Shown: positions 14,149 through 22,328 of the stretch, one piece after another | How positions within the stretch are numbered: position 1 is the first letter of the stretch | Layout: each line of letters opens with the position of its first letter | Virus record (IMG/VR): IMGVR_UViG_3300042924_000393 | Location: 1-25,295 of that record | From: a virus | Length of the DNA stretch: 25,295 bases | Direction: 5' to 3' (one strand) | Position numbers and translations under genes: made by a program | Notes under the pieces: model-generated | What the model saw: the letters and a program-made list of their open reading frames with translations, nothing else | What the model was told of the DNA's origin: nothing | Databases searched by the model: none

Positions 14149-14573
14149 ATCTGACACCACATTTCACCCTTGAAGAACTCACGCACACTGACCACAGACA
14201 GTATGACAATACCCCAAACGAAGCCGAGCTGGAGAACCTTAAGCGACTCGCAGCCTTCCTTGAGGAAGTCAAAACTGCCTTGGGCGGAAGACCAGTCATG
14301 GTTAATTCTGCTTTTCGCAGCAAGCAAGTCAATGATGCTGTTGGTTCTAAAGATACTAGCCAGCATCGCATTGGTTGTGCTGTGGACATCCGAGTACCTC
14401 AACTGACCCCTGACGAAGTGGTCAAAACCATCATTGCGTCTGGCCTGTCATACGACCAAGTTATCCGAGAGTTTGACCGCTGGACCCATGTAAGCATCCC
14501 AAACACGCCAGATGCCAAGCCAAGAAAACAGGCACTGATTATCGACAAAACAGGCACACGGCTGTATGCTTGA
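14145..14573 (+). CDS. Endolysin, M15A-type D-Ala-D-Ala peptidase
   Basis: 142 residues, single domain. FTLEELTHTDHRQYDN at the N-terminus, VNSAFRSKQVNDAVG, then SQHRIGCAVDI with zinc ligands His74 and Asp81, and RWTHVSI with His115 as third ligand. This is the peptidase M15A_3 pattern; such enzymes cut peptidoglycan cross-links. No signal peptide, so it needs the holin to reach the wall. ATGA overlap with the holin-like gene. All key residues are present, so it should be active. Confidence 0.92.
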   Translation: MNLTPHFTLEELTHTDHRQYDNTPNEAELENLKRLAAFLEEVKTALGGRPVMVNSAFRSKQVNDAVGSKDTSQHRIGCAVDIRVPQLTPDEVVKTIIASGLSYDQVIREFDRWTHVSIPNTPDAKPRKQALIIDKTGTRLYA

Positions 14574-14603
14574 TGCACACCCAAATTGATGGGAAAATAA
14601 GCC

Positions 14604-16745
14604 ATGCCATTAAAGAAACTTCAGCAGAAAGCTGGCGTAAACAGAGAAAATACGCGCTACACGTCGGAGAACGGTTACTACGTTTCCGATAAGATCCGCT
14701 TTCGCCAAGGCACACCTGAAAAAATCGGTGGTTGGCAGCGTATTTCTTCCGCTATTTTCCAAGGTGTATGCCGCTCTTTGTGGAACTGGGTGACTCTGGG
14801 CGGGCAGAATCTGCTGGGTATTGGTACTAACCTAAAGTTCTACATTGAGAACGGTGGACTGTATTACGACGTTACCCCGTTGCGCTCGGCTGTACAAGCT
14901 CCCATAACACTAAACAACCCTTTTGACACCGCATCTGGGTCAGACGTTATTAACGTCAATGACACTGCCCACGGTTTACTCACCGGCGACATCGCTACCT
15001 TTTCTGGGGCTGTTGCGGTCGGTGGAATTCCGGCAGAAGTACTTAACACTAACCACACCATAACGTATGTTGGAGCTGACGACTACACAATTACCGTGTC
15101 TGTTACGGCATCATCCACCGTAACGGGCGGGGGTGGTGCATCTGTTTCAGCAACATATACAAAGCTTAGCGTTGCACTGACAAACCCATTTGCTACAGTC
15201 AACGGGTCTACAACAGTCACTGTTACTGACGCAGCTGGTGGCTATACCAATGGTGACTTCGTTACCTTCAGCGGTGCTACAGCTGTTGGTGGCCTTACTT
15301 TAAATGGTGAGTATGAGCTAACCGTAACCGGCACATCTACCACTCAATATACAATTACTGCGGCAAGCCCGGCTACTTCCACTGCTACGGGCGGTGGGTC
15401 TGCTGTGGTTGCTGCTTACCAAATTAACATTGGCGCTCCTTATGCGCTTCCTTTGGTTGGCTGGGGTGCTGGCCCGTGGGGTGCTGGGCCTTGGGGCGTT
15501 GGTGTGGAATCATCTGACCAGATGCGTATTTGGTCACAGGCTAACTTTGGTGAAGACTTACTCTTTGCACCTAACGGTGGTGAGATTTACGTCTGGAAAG
15601 CAAGCTCTTTGCTGACTTCACGGGGTGTGGCTATTAACAACTTGCCGGGAGCTTCTTCCTGCCCAACGGTTCAGAGTTCTATTCTGGTGTCTGATGCTTC
15701 ACGCTTTACGTTTGCGTTTGGCTGTAATGACTATGGAAGCACCATTCAAAACCCCATGTTGATTCGCTGGTCTGACCAAGAGGATTACTTGGAATGGTTC
15801 CCCTCTGCAACCAATCAGGCTGGTAGCTTACAGCTATCCAAAGGCTCAAAGATTGTTACTGCAATTCAGACCCGGCAGGAGATTGTTGTATTTACAGACT
15901 CAGCTCTGTATTCGTTGCAATACCAAGGGCCGCCAGCGGTTTGGGGTTCCCAGTTATTGGGAGACAACATCTCTATTGCTGGGCCAAACGCAGCTGCAAC
16001 CGCCACTGGTGTGGTGTACTGGATGGGCATTGATAAGTTCTACAAATACGACGGTCGGGTGCAGACTCTTAGATGTGATCTGCGTCAGTATGTTTTCCAA
16101 GACATTAACTTGGAGCAACAGGATCAATTCTTTGCCTCTACCAATGAAGGCTTTAACGAGATCTGGTGGTTCTACTGTTCCGCTGGGTCGTTCACTATTG
16201 ATAAGTACGTAACATACAACTACTTAGAAGATGTCTGGGCTTACGGCTCAATGGCCCGAACAGCATGGATTGACTCTGCCCTGCGTAAATACCCAATGGC
16301 GGCAACGTATACGTACAACATTGTCTACCACGAACAAGGTAATGATGACAACGAAACCGGTACAACTTTGCCAATTACTGCCGTTATTGAGACTACCGAG
16401 TTTGACATTGATGACGGCGATCACTTTGGGTTTGTCTGGCGTATCCTGCCCGACATTACTTTCCGTGGGTCTGATACATCATCTCCGCAAGTCACCATGA
16501 CTTTAATCCCCTTGCAAAACTCTGGATCGGGAGCCAACAGCCCAATCTCTTTGGGTGGCAACTCGGATGCTACGGTAGTACGTACAGCCACTGTGCCGAT
16601 TGAAGAGTTTACGGGTCAGGTTTACGTCAGGGTTCGTGGCCGTCAAATGATTATGAAGGTGGAATCTACCCAGCTTGGGTGCGCATGGCAGCTTGGCTCA
16701 CCCCGTATTGACATCCGTCAAGATGGCCGCAGAGGTAATTCATGA
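14604..16745 (+). CDS. Tail nozzle / hub protein, P22 gp10-like
   Basis: 713 residues. The opening KLQQKAGVNRENTRYTSENG, KIRFRQGTPEKIGGWQ and later beta-propeller-like repeats (FAFGCNDYGS, ALYSLQYQGPPAVWGSQLLG, GVVYWMGIDKFYKYDG, DVWAYG) match nozzle or DNA-stabilisation proteins of short-tailed phages, which form the tail tube end below the adaptors. Residues about 101-275 are two tandem copies of a beta module (LNNPFDTASGSDVINVND; LTNPFATVNGSTTVTVTD), probably inserted on the surface. A Gly/Trp stretch, GWGAGPWGAGPWGVG, follows at 286-300. Weak ribosome site (GGGAAAATAAG) after a 30-nt gap. Confidence 0.8.
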   Translation: MPLKKLQQKAGVNRENTRYTSENGYYVSDKIRFRQGTPEKIGGWQRISSAIFQGVCRSLWNWVTLGGQNLLGIGTNLKFYIENGGLYYDVTPLRSAVQAPITLNNPFDTASGSDVINVNDTAHGLLTGDIATFSGAVAVGGIPAEVLNTNHTITYVGADDYTITVSVTASSTVTGGGGASVSATYTKLSVALTNPFATVNGSTTVTVTDAAGGYTNGDFVTFSGATAVGGLTLNGEYELTVTGTSTTQYTITAASPATSTATGGGSAVVAAYQINIGAPYALPLVGWGAGPWGAGPWGVGVESSDQMRIWSQANFGEDLLFAPNGGEIYVWKASSLLTSRGVAINNLPGASSCPTVQSSILVSDASRFTFAFGCNDYGSTIQNPMLIRWSDQEDYLEWFPSATNQAGSLQLSKGSKIVTAIQTRQEIVVFTDSALYSLQYQGPPAVWGSQLLGDNISIAGPNAAATATGVVYWMGIDKFYKYDGRVQTLRCDLRQYVFQDINLEQQDQFFASTNEGFNEIWWFYCSAGSFTIDKYVTYNYLEDVWAYGSMARTAWIDSALRKYPMAATYTYNIVYHEQGNDDNETGTTLPITAVIETTEFDIDDGDHFGFVWRILPDITFRGSDTSSPQVTMTLIPLQNSGSGANSPISLGGNSDATVVRTATVPIEEFTGQVYVRVRGRQMIMKVESTQLGCAWQLGSPRIDIRQDGRRGNS

Positions 16746-17401
16746 GTCTGATCGTCACAACGGAATACGACTTTCAGCGGGTTGAGCCGCCTGCTCTGCC
16801 GTTGGCAACAGAGCAATACAACAAAGCGTACCAAGATCAGCTAAACAATGTGCTTAGGCTGTATTTCAACCGCCTGCAAAACATTCTTAACCAGATGAAT
16901 ACTGGCTCAGGCTCAATTGATGGGTCTGGCTTGCGTCTGCCTTACGGGGCTTTTTCTAGCGATCAGGATCAAACAGCCACGGCCAATACAGCCACGTTGA
17001 TGACGTTCAACACCACAGATTTTTCTAATGGTGTAACCATAGATACCTCTAAAATCACGGTAGCAACTGCTGGTATTTATAACCTACAGTTTAGTGCTCA
17101 GTTTCAAAACACTGATACGGCCTTCCAAGATGTTTACATTTGGCTAAAACAAAACGGCGCTGATATTACAGGATCAACTGGTTTTATATCTGTTCCAAAT
17201 AGACACGCAGGCACGGACGGGCATTCAATTATTGGCTGGAATTACTTTTTGTCTATGAGTGCCAATGATTACATTGAAATATATTGGTCTGTACCTAATG
17301 TCGCTGTGAGTATTCAGCACCTTGCGGCTTCTGGCACGCCTACAAAACCGTCTACTCAATCTGTTGTGGCCACAATGTCATTTGTGTCGGCTCTGCCTTA
17401 A
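16742..17401 (+). CDS. C1q/TNF-like tail protein, probable receptor-binding
   Basis: 219 residues. The N-terminal helical stalk (EQYNKAYQDQLNNVLRLYFN, about 22-52) is followed by a Gly/Ser linker and a jelly-roll domain (about 68-219): PYGAFSSDQDQTATAN, FSNGVTIDTSKITVATAGIY, VYIWLKQNGADITGS, SMSANDYIEIYW. This order of strands is that of C1q-like trimeric domains used by phages for binding or capping. Overlaps the nozzle stop (ATGA). Its stalk probably docks on the nozzle; an adhesive role is inference. Confidence 0.75.
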   Translation: MSLIVTTEYDFQRVEPPALPLATEQYNKAYQDQLNNVLRLYFNRLQNILNQMNTGSGSIDGSGLRLPYGAFSSDQDQTATANTATLMTFNTTDFSNGVTIDTSKITVATAGIYNLQFSAQFQNTDTAFQDVYIWLKQNGADITGSTGFISVPNRHAGTDGHSIIGWNYFLSMSANDYIEIYWSVPNVAVSIQHLAASGTPTKPSTQSVVATMSFVSALP

Positions 17402-17409
17402 GGAAAAAT

Positions 17410-19209
17410 ATGGCTGAAGATTACAAGCAACTTATAAAGAAACAAATTCTTGGCCAAGGCTTAACCAGTAAATGGTCTGGTGCGGGTTTTGGTTCTGCTG
17501 AGGCAAATGCCGAGGACATGGCTAAGATTCTGTCTAGCATTGGCATTACCGACATCAAGCAGTTTGGTAAGGTTCCAAAGTATGAGCCTGTTCAAGAGAT
17601 TGGTAAAACATACAACGGCAATCAAGTTGTTCAACTCTACGATGAAGATGCTGGCACTTCCAGAAACGTCATTAGGCAACCCGATGGTGGCGCTGATGAA
17701 GAGGGAAACCCAACATATAAGATGGTTGATGTCCCACAAGACGCAAAAATAGATACTCAATATGGTCTTGCTCAGGACAACGGAGAGGGTGGTTTCAACT
17801 ACACACCAGTTGATCCATCAAAAGTTAAAACGGTAAATGGGCAAGCGGTAGCCGATACTGGGCAAACAACATTTGGAAATAAAGTTACTGGTCAAGAAGT
17901 CCCGAACACATACACCGAGCGCCAAACGGGGAACTTCTTTGGCGGCACTTATGAGGGAAAAGGAAACACCGGTTACGGTGTGCAGTTTGATTCCCAAGGT
18001 AATCCTATCTTTTACACACAGGGCGCGTCTAGCAGCGACATAGGGAATATTGCGCCACTGCTGTCAATTGCTTCATTTATTCCCGGCGTAGCTCCATTTG
18101 CTCAAGGTTTAAACGCACTGATTGCAGCCAAGCAAGGCAATATATTGGGTGCTGTTGCGGGCGCTGCGGGTCTTGGGGGCATGACTGAAGTTGCCAACGC
18201 AGCTAAATTCGCAGGTGCTCTAAAGAGTGGCGATCCGTTAGCAATTGCTATGGCTGGCGCTAACGCCGGTGGAATAAGTGATATTGGCGGGGTTGACCTT
18301 AAAGATATTTCCAAAACAATTGGCGCAGTTAAAGCAATTGAGAGTGGTGATCCACTAGCCATACTGCGCTATGGCATGGACGCTCTGCCAAAAGGTGACG
18401 GCCTTACATCTTCTATTGGCCCCGGCAATATGGATGAGTTTAGGGAAAACTTAATTCCCGGATACTTCCAACCCGGTGGTGAAGGGTACATGGCTTCTTC
18501 TGGTGGTGAATCCCCCATGCCAAGCCCAGACGAAGATTTCCCGTCTACATCCCCATCGGGTGGCGCTGATTTAAGCCCCGGTTACTACAACGAAATAACG
18601 GGTGAATTTGTTTCAGATCCTTTGGGTGGAATACAAGGCCCACTTGGGCCAGAGACAGGTAACTTTGATCCAAACAAAGAGTGGGAATACAGCCTGACCA
18701 GACCCGGAGTTTGGACAAGCAAGGATGGCGAAGAGATTGATGTGAGCTATATGCCAGATCGAGACACAGCCATAAGCGGTGGGGAGTTGATGAAAAGAGC
18801 TGGGGCTATGCCCGGCGGGGCTAAGAAAGCAGCTCCAGCAAAACCCGCAGCTAGACCAACTACGCCCGGCGCAAGGCCCACTACACCCGGCACAAACCCT
18901 GCGGTAGATGCAATAACCAACTTAGCTAATCAACAGCAACAGCAACAAAACGCCTTGTTGAACATGATGATGAGTGACAAGACTGAGGGTGCTAAGATAA
19001 AATCTTACAAAGAGCTGTTTGGGGAAGATTTGTTTGGCAGTAGTTACATTCCGCCTTCTGCGCTTGGGGCAAGTGACGGTTTCTCAGGGATGCCGATGCC
19101 AATGCAAGGGATGCAGCAAGAGCAAGATGGCGAAGATGGCGGATTTTCTAATGGTGGTCGCGTAAATAGTACTGACGTTGACACCTTGTTACAAATTTTG
19201 AGGAGTTAA
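17410..19209 (+). CDS. Large putative internal virion / ejection protein
   Basis: 599 residues, low complexity in large parts. Helical N-terminus (EDYKQLIKKQILGQGL), a Gly-rich middle with hydrophobic Ala/Gly segments (about 215-300, GAVAGAAGLGGMTEVANAAK) that could enter membranes, Pro/Gly-rich linkers (RPTTPGARPTTPGTNP), a poly-Gln stretch with NALLNMMMSD, and a C-terminus FSNGGRVNSTDVDTLLQILR. No enzyme motif. TAAGGAAAAAT precedes the start. It opens the block of oversized proteins after the nozzle, where short-tailed phages keep ejection proteins; role inferred from this. Confidence 0.65.
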   Translation: MAEDYKQLIKKQILGQGLTSKWSGAGFGSAEANAEDMAKILSSIGITDIKQFGKVPKYEPVQEIGKTYNGNQVVQLYDEDAGTSRNVIRQPDGGADEEGNPTYKMVDVPQDAKIDTQYGLAQDNGEGGFNYTPVDPSKVKTVNGQAVADTGQTTFGNKVTGQEVPNTYTERQTGNFFGGTYEGKGNTGYGVQFDSQGNPIFYTQGASSSDIGNIAPLLSIASFIPGVAPFAQGLNALIAAKQGNILGAVAGAAGLGGMTEVANAAKFAGALKSGDPLAIAMAGANAGGISDIGGVDLKDISKTIGAVKAIESGDPLAILRYGMDALPKGDGLTSSIGPGNMDEFRENLIPGYFQPGGEGYMASSGGESPMPSPDEDFPSTSPSGGADLSPGYYNEITGEFVSDPLGGIQGPLGPETGNFDPNKEWEYSLTRPGVWTSKDGEEIDVSYMPDRDTAISGGELMKRAGAMPGGAKKAAPAKPAARPTTPGARPTTPGTNPAVDAITNLANQQQQQQNALLNMMMSDKTEGAKIKSYKELFGEDLFGSSYIPPSALGASDGFSGMPMPMQGMQQEQDGEDGGFSNGGRVNSTDVDTLLQILRS

Positions 19210-19210
19210 T

Positions 19211-21835
19211 ATGGGCATTCCAATAGAAAATAAATATGGTAGCGATTACGGACAATATGTTCCTGACGTTATGTCCACGATAGGTGGTGAGGCTGCGCGA
19301 TTTTTACCAATGAGCGAAAGATATGCAATTGGCCCGAATGCCACGGGTGTAGATGGCAAATACGGCAGTGAATACGGAAAAAGAATCCCTGATAACATGC
19401 TGGTGGGATATGGTGGCACAAAAGAAACTGGGTATACATCTCCCGGCGGCGATGAACCGTTTGACCTAAACAAGCTTATTGGCATCTCCCCCGGAAGTAC
19501 TTCGCAATATCGCAATGCAGATTCGCCCAGCAATCGTGACATTGAACGAGACTACAATCTTTTAAATCGCTCAGGCATTACCAACGCCATCAATGATCTT
19601 TTTGGAAGCAATCTGTCTGGTAAAGATATAGCAAGCCGTGTTGCCGTTCTTGGTGGTGGCTTGGCTGGCGGCCTTGGTGCTTTTGCGCCTAATCGACAGA
19701 AGATTGGATACCAAGGTGGCATTCCCAAGTTCACCGCAGAGCGCAATATGGTGACTGCTCCTCCCGCTGGCAGCCGTCCCGGTGCTGGTGGTGTTAACTA
19801 CGGCGGGGATGTAAATTACGTGCGTCAACCCGGATCTCCTTCCACGTCTTCTGGTGGCGGTGGTGGAGGCGGCGGTTTTGATTTAGGAAACGTAGCCAAA
19901 GTAGCTGGTGGCGCTGGATTGGCTGCGTTGCTTGGCAACTATCTTAGTAAGCCCGGTGGGATTAGCAACATTGCGTCTATTTTTAAAGGAATGGGCGGTA
20001 GCGCTCCAGTAAGCAATCAAGGTGGAAGCACTCGTAGGACTGGAGAACCAACCACACCCGCAGGAACACCAGATGAATTTGCTGGGATTGATGAACAGAT
20101 TAGAGCCAATCTACTGCGGCAGCTTCCAAATCAGTTAAACGAAGAAGAAATTCAAGCTGAGTTTGATCGTCTTCGTGGCGAAATACCAGAGTATCAACTG
20201 CCAATGAATGACGACATAATCGTAGAGGACTACGATGACTATCCTTATTTTGGTGAAGGTGAAAGTTTTATGTACGCTAAGGGCGGTAACGTAGATAGCC
20301 CTCGATATCTGCAAGGGGAGACTGATGGTATGGCTGATAAAATTCCAGCACGTATTGGCCAAGATCAACCTGCCGCGCTAAGCCACGGCGAGTTTGTTGT
20401 CCCTGCGGATGTTGTGTCTCATTTAGGCAACGGCAACTCTGATGCTGGGGCTAAGAAGCTGTACAGCATGATGGACAAGATCCGTCAAGCCCGTACCGGC
20501 ACAAAGAAACAAGGCAAGAAGATTAACCCCGACAAGTTCATGCCCGGTGGTTTGGCAAATGCTTATGCCGAAGGCGGATCAGTTAAACGATATCAAACTG
20601 GTGGCGCTTTGCCTGCTGGCGTAACAGGATCGGAGCAAACACTTGCAAGCTGGACTGGTGACTACATTCCCAACATGCTTGGTAAAGCTGAGGCTTTGGC
20701 TAGTGCTCCATATCAACAATATGGCGGCCCATTGACCGCTGGCGCTTCCGGTCTGCAACAGCAGGCATTCCAAGCTGCTGGTAATCTGTCTGTGCCTAGC
20801 AGTGTTGGTCAAGCTACACAAACTGCCGGTGATATTGCTGCCAAGGCTCAAGGCATAAGCTACGATCCAACAAAGTTTGATAGCCAGTTCAAAGCACCAG
20901 AACTTTCTGCTGCCACGCAGTTTACAAACCAGTTCAAAGCACCCGACCCGTACCAAAGTACAACGTTTAAATCAGGTACTTTTGGTCAAGAGCAAGCCCA
21001 ACAGTACATGAATCCGTACTTGCAAGCTTCTTTGAACCCACAGCTGGAAGAGGCTCGCCGTCAGTCAAACATTAGCGAGCAAGCAAACAAAGCCGCGATG
21101 ACCAAGGCCGGTGCTTTTGGTGGTGGCCGTAGCGCTATTTTGACCGCAGAGAACCAGCGTAACCTTGGCACTAACCTAGCTGGTATTACTGGTAAGGGTT
21201 ATGACACTGCGTTCCAGAATGCTATGTCTCAGTTCAATGCTGACCAAGCCCGTAACATGCAGGCACAGCAGGCATCTGAGCAGTCTAAGCAATTCGGTGC
21301 TACTCAGGGTATGACCGCCGCTGACATGATGGCTAAGTACGGTATGTCTGCACAGCAAGCTCAAGAAGCTGCACGTCAGTTCAACCAAGGCCAGTCTATG
21401 ACTGCGGCTCAGCAAGCTGCTCAGTACGGTCAAGCCGCTCAACAAGCATCCGAGCAATCCCGTCAGTTTGGTGCAAACTTGGGTCTACAAGGTCTTCAGA
21501 CCGGTCTGCAGGCTGCACAGACGCAAGGTAACTTGGGTATTTCTGGTGGTCAGTTGGGCTTGGCTCAGTTGCAAGAACAGTCACGTCTTGGCGCTACTCA
21601 GCGTGGTATTGAAGCTGAAGGTATTGCAGCGGACAAGGCTGCGTTTGAAGAAGCTCGTGCCAACCCATACAAGATGCTGCAGTTCCAGCAGTCCATGCTC
21701 CAAGGCTTGCCAATTTCTGCAACTAACTACTCAATGCCGGAGCCAGACGCTCTTACCAATGCGGCTCGTGGTGCGACGACTGTGAATCAGTTACTTAAAA
21801 CTTTGGGTCTTGGAGGGTCCGGATCCCCAAAGTAG
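19211..21835 (+). CDS. Very large Gln/Ala-rich internal virion protein, possible frameshift gene
   Basis: 874 residues in frame 0. The N-terminal third is Gly-rich and disordered (several SGGGGGGGG-type runs). Residues 355-361 are YAKGGNV, then PAALSHGEFVVPADVVSHLG, a conserved-looking block, and YAEGGSV at 452-458. The C-terminal half is a long Gln/Ala helix array (QASEQSKQFGATQGMTAADM and related repeats, then NPYKMLQFQQSMLQGLP), fitting an extended helical ejection or tail-internal protein. GAGGAG precedes the ATG. The end, GGSGSPK and TAG, coincides with a slippery heptamer and hairpin, so some ribosomes may continue in the -1 frame for 150 residues (see separate entries). Confidence 0.75.
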   Translation: MGIPIENKYGSDYGQYVPDVMSTIGGEAARFLPMSERYAIGPNATGVDGKYGSEYGKRIPDNMLVGYGGTKETGYTSPGGDEPFDLNKLIGISPGSTSQYRNADSPSNRDIERDYNLLNRSGITNAINDLFGSNLSGKDIASRVAVLGGGLAGGLGAFAPNRQKIGYQGGIPKFTAERNMVTAPPAGSRPGAGGVNYGGDVNYVRQPGSPSTSSGGGGGGGGFDLGNVAKVAGGAGLAALLGNYLSKPGGISNIASIFKGMGGSAPVSNQGGSTRRTGEPTTPAGTPDEFAGIDEQIRANLLRQLPNQLNEEEIQAEFDRLRGEIPEYQLPMNDDIIVEDYDDYPYFGEGESFMYAKGGNVDSPRYLQGETDGMADKIPARIGQDQPAALSHGEFVVPADVVSHLGNGNSDAGAKKLYSMMDKIRQARTGTKKQGKKINPDKFMPGGLANAYAEGGSVKRYQTGGALPAGVTGSEQTLASWTGDYIPNMLGKAEALASAPYQQYGGPLTAGASGLQQQAFQAAGNLSVPSSVGQATQTAGDIAAKAQGISYDPTKFDSQFKAPELSAATQFTNQFKAPDPYQSTTFKSGTFGQEQAQQYMNPYLQASLNPQLEEARRQSNISEQANKAAMTKAGAFGGGRSAILTAENQRNLGTNLAGITGKGYDTAFQNAMSQFNADQARNMQAQQASEQSKQFGATQGMTAADMMAKYGMSAQQAQEAARQFNQGQSMTAAQQAAQYGQAAQQASEQSRQFGANLGLQGLQTGLQAAQTQGNLGISGGQLGLAQLQEQSRLGATQRGIEAEGIAADKAAFEEARANPYKMLQFQQSMLQGLPISATNYSMPEPDALTNAARGATTVNQLLKTLGLGGSGSPK

Positions 21836-21863
21836 ATTCCGCCGCGTCTTCGGATGGCGGCGG
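21826..21863 (+). promoter_or_regulatory. Candidate programmed -1 ribosomal frameshift signal
   Basis: The heptamer C CCA AAG (21826-21832), in the frame of the 874-codon gene, has the canonical X XXY YYZ form and is followed directly by the TAG stop. After a 6-nt spacer (21833-21838) comes a hairpin: CCGCCGC (21839-21845) pairs with GCGGCGG (21857-21863), and inside it GUC/GAU pairs around a UUCG loop with one bulged G. A second in-frame heptamer, T TTG GGT, lies at 21802-21808. All elements have the spacing known for -1 frameshift sites. Confidence 0.6.
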
Positions 21864-22284
21864 GGGCTTGGGTTTAGGTTTAGGGTTAGCTGGTGGTTTG
21901 GCTGCGGCAGCGTCGCGCCCTGCTGCGCCTGAGCCTATGTTTACGCCAAGGCAAGAACCGTCTTATGCGTATAACCCACCGCCTCCTGAGCCACCACCTC
22001 CGCCTCCTGCTCCGCCGCCTCAAGAATTCGAGTTTATGCAAAACGGTTTTAACGTAGACGACACGCCTGCGTACATCCAAGTGCCTAAAGGTGCTGCGGG
22101 GAATGCGGCGGTACAGTTGCCACCTCCGCCTATTACTGAGCCACCACCTCAGCCAGCGCCTATATTCCAGCCGCCTCAGCCTCCACAAGATTTTTTTGGT
22201 GGCTTTGACCTAAATCGAGATGACAGGTTTTACGAGCAAATGTTTGCCAAAGGCGGTTTAGTAAATCTTCTCCGTAGACGCTAA
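21832..22284 (+). CDS. -1 frame ORF: probable frameshift extension, Pro-rich
   Basis: Open from 21799 to TAA 22282-22284 in the -1 frame relative to the 874-codon gene. If read after slippage it adds 150 residues starting VDSAASSDGGGGLGLGLG, making a product of about 1024 residues. If initiated separately, the only start is TTG 21868 (138 residues), without a good ribosome site and inside the base of a stable hairpin. Content: Gly/Leu/Ala stretch, long poly-Pro runs (PPPPEPPPPPPAPPP), then FGGFDLNRDDRFYEQM and the C-terminal FAKGGLVNLLRRR. The composition fits a C-terminal tail of a virion protein, not a folded enzyme. Confidence 0.65.
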   Translation, partial: VDSAASSDGGGGLGLGLGLAGGLAAAASRPAAPEPMFTPRQEPSYAYNPPPPEPPPPPPAPPPQEFEFMQNGFNVDDTPAYIQVPKGAAGNAAVQLPPPPITEPPPQPAPIFQPPQPPQDFFGGFDLNRDDRFYEQMFAKGGLVNLLRRR

Positions 22285-22328
22285 GAGAAATTTCAATAAA
22301 ATGAGCACAGTTATCAGAAGGAATTATC

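Noticed and set aside
21799-21840. Sequencing or assembly error joining two halves of one gene
   Set aside because: No long homopolymer is present and the heptamer, spacer and hairpin are all correctly placed, so a regulated frameshift is favoured; reads would be needed to exclude an error.
21861-21893. Telomere-like GGTTTAGG repeats
   Set aside because: Only about three imperfect units, explained by codons for Gly-Leu-Gly-Leu in the -1 ORF.
21868-22284. Independent 138-residue gene starting at TTG
   Set aside because: No Shine-Dalgarno at useful spacing, and the start sits directly behind a very stable hairpin; the frameshift explanation accounts for the open frame reaching back to 21799. 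Not fully excluded.
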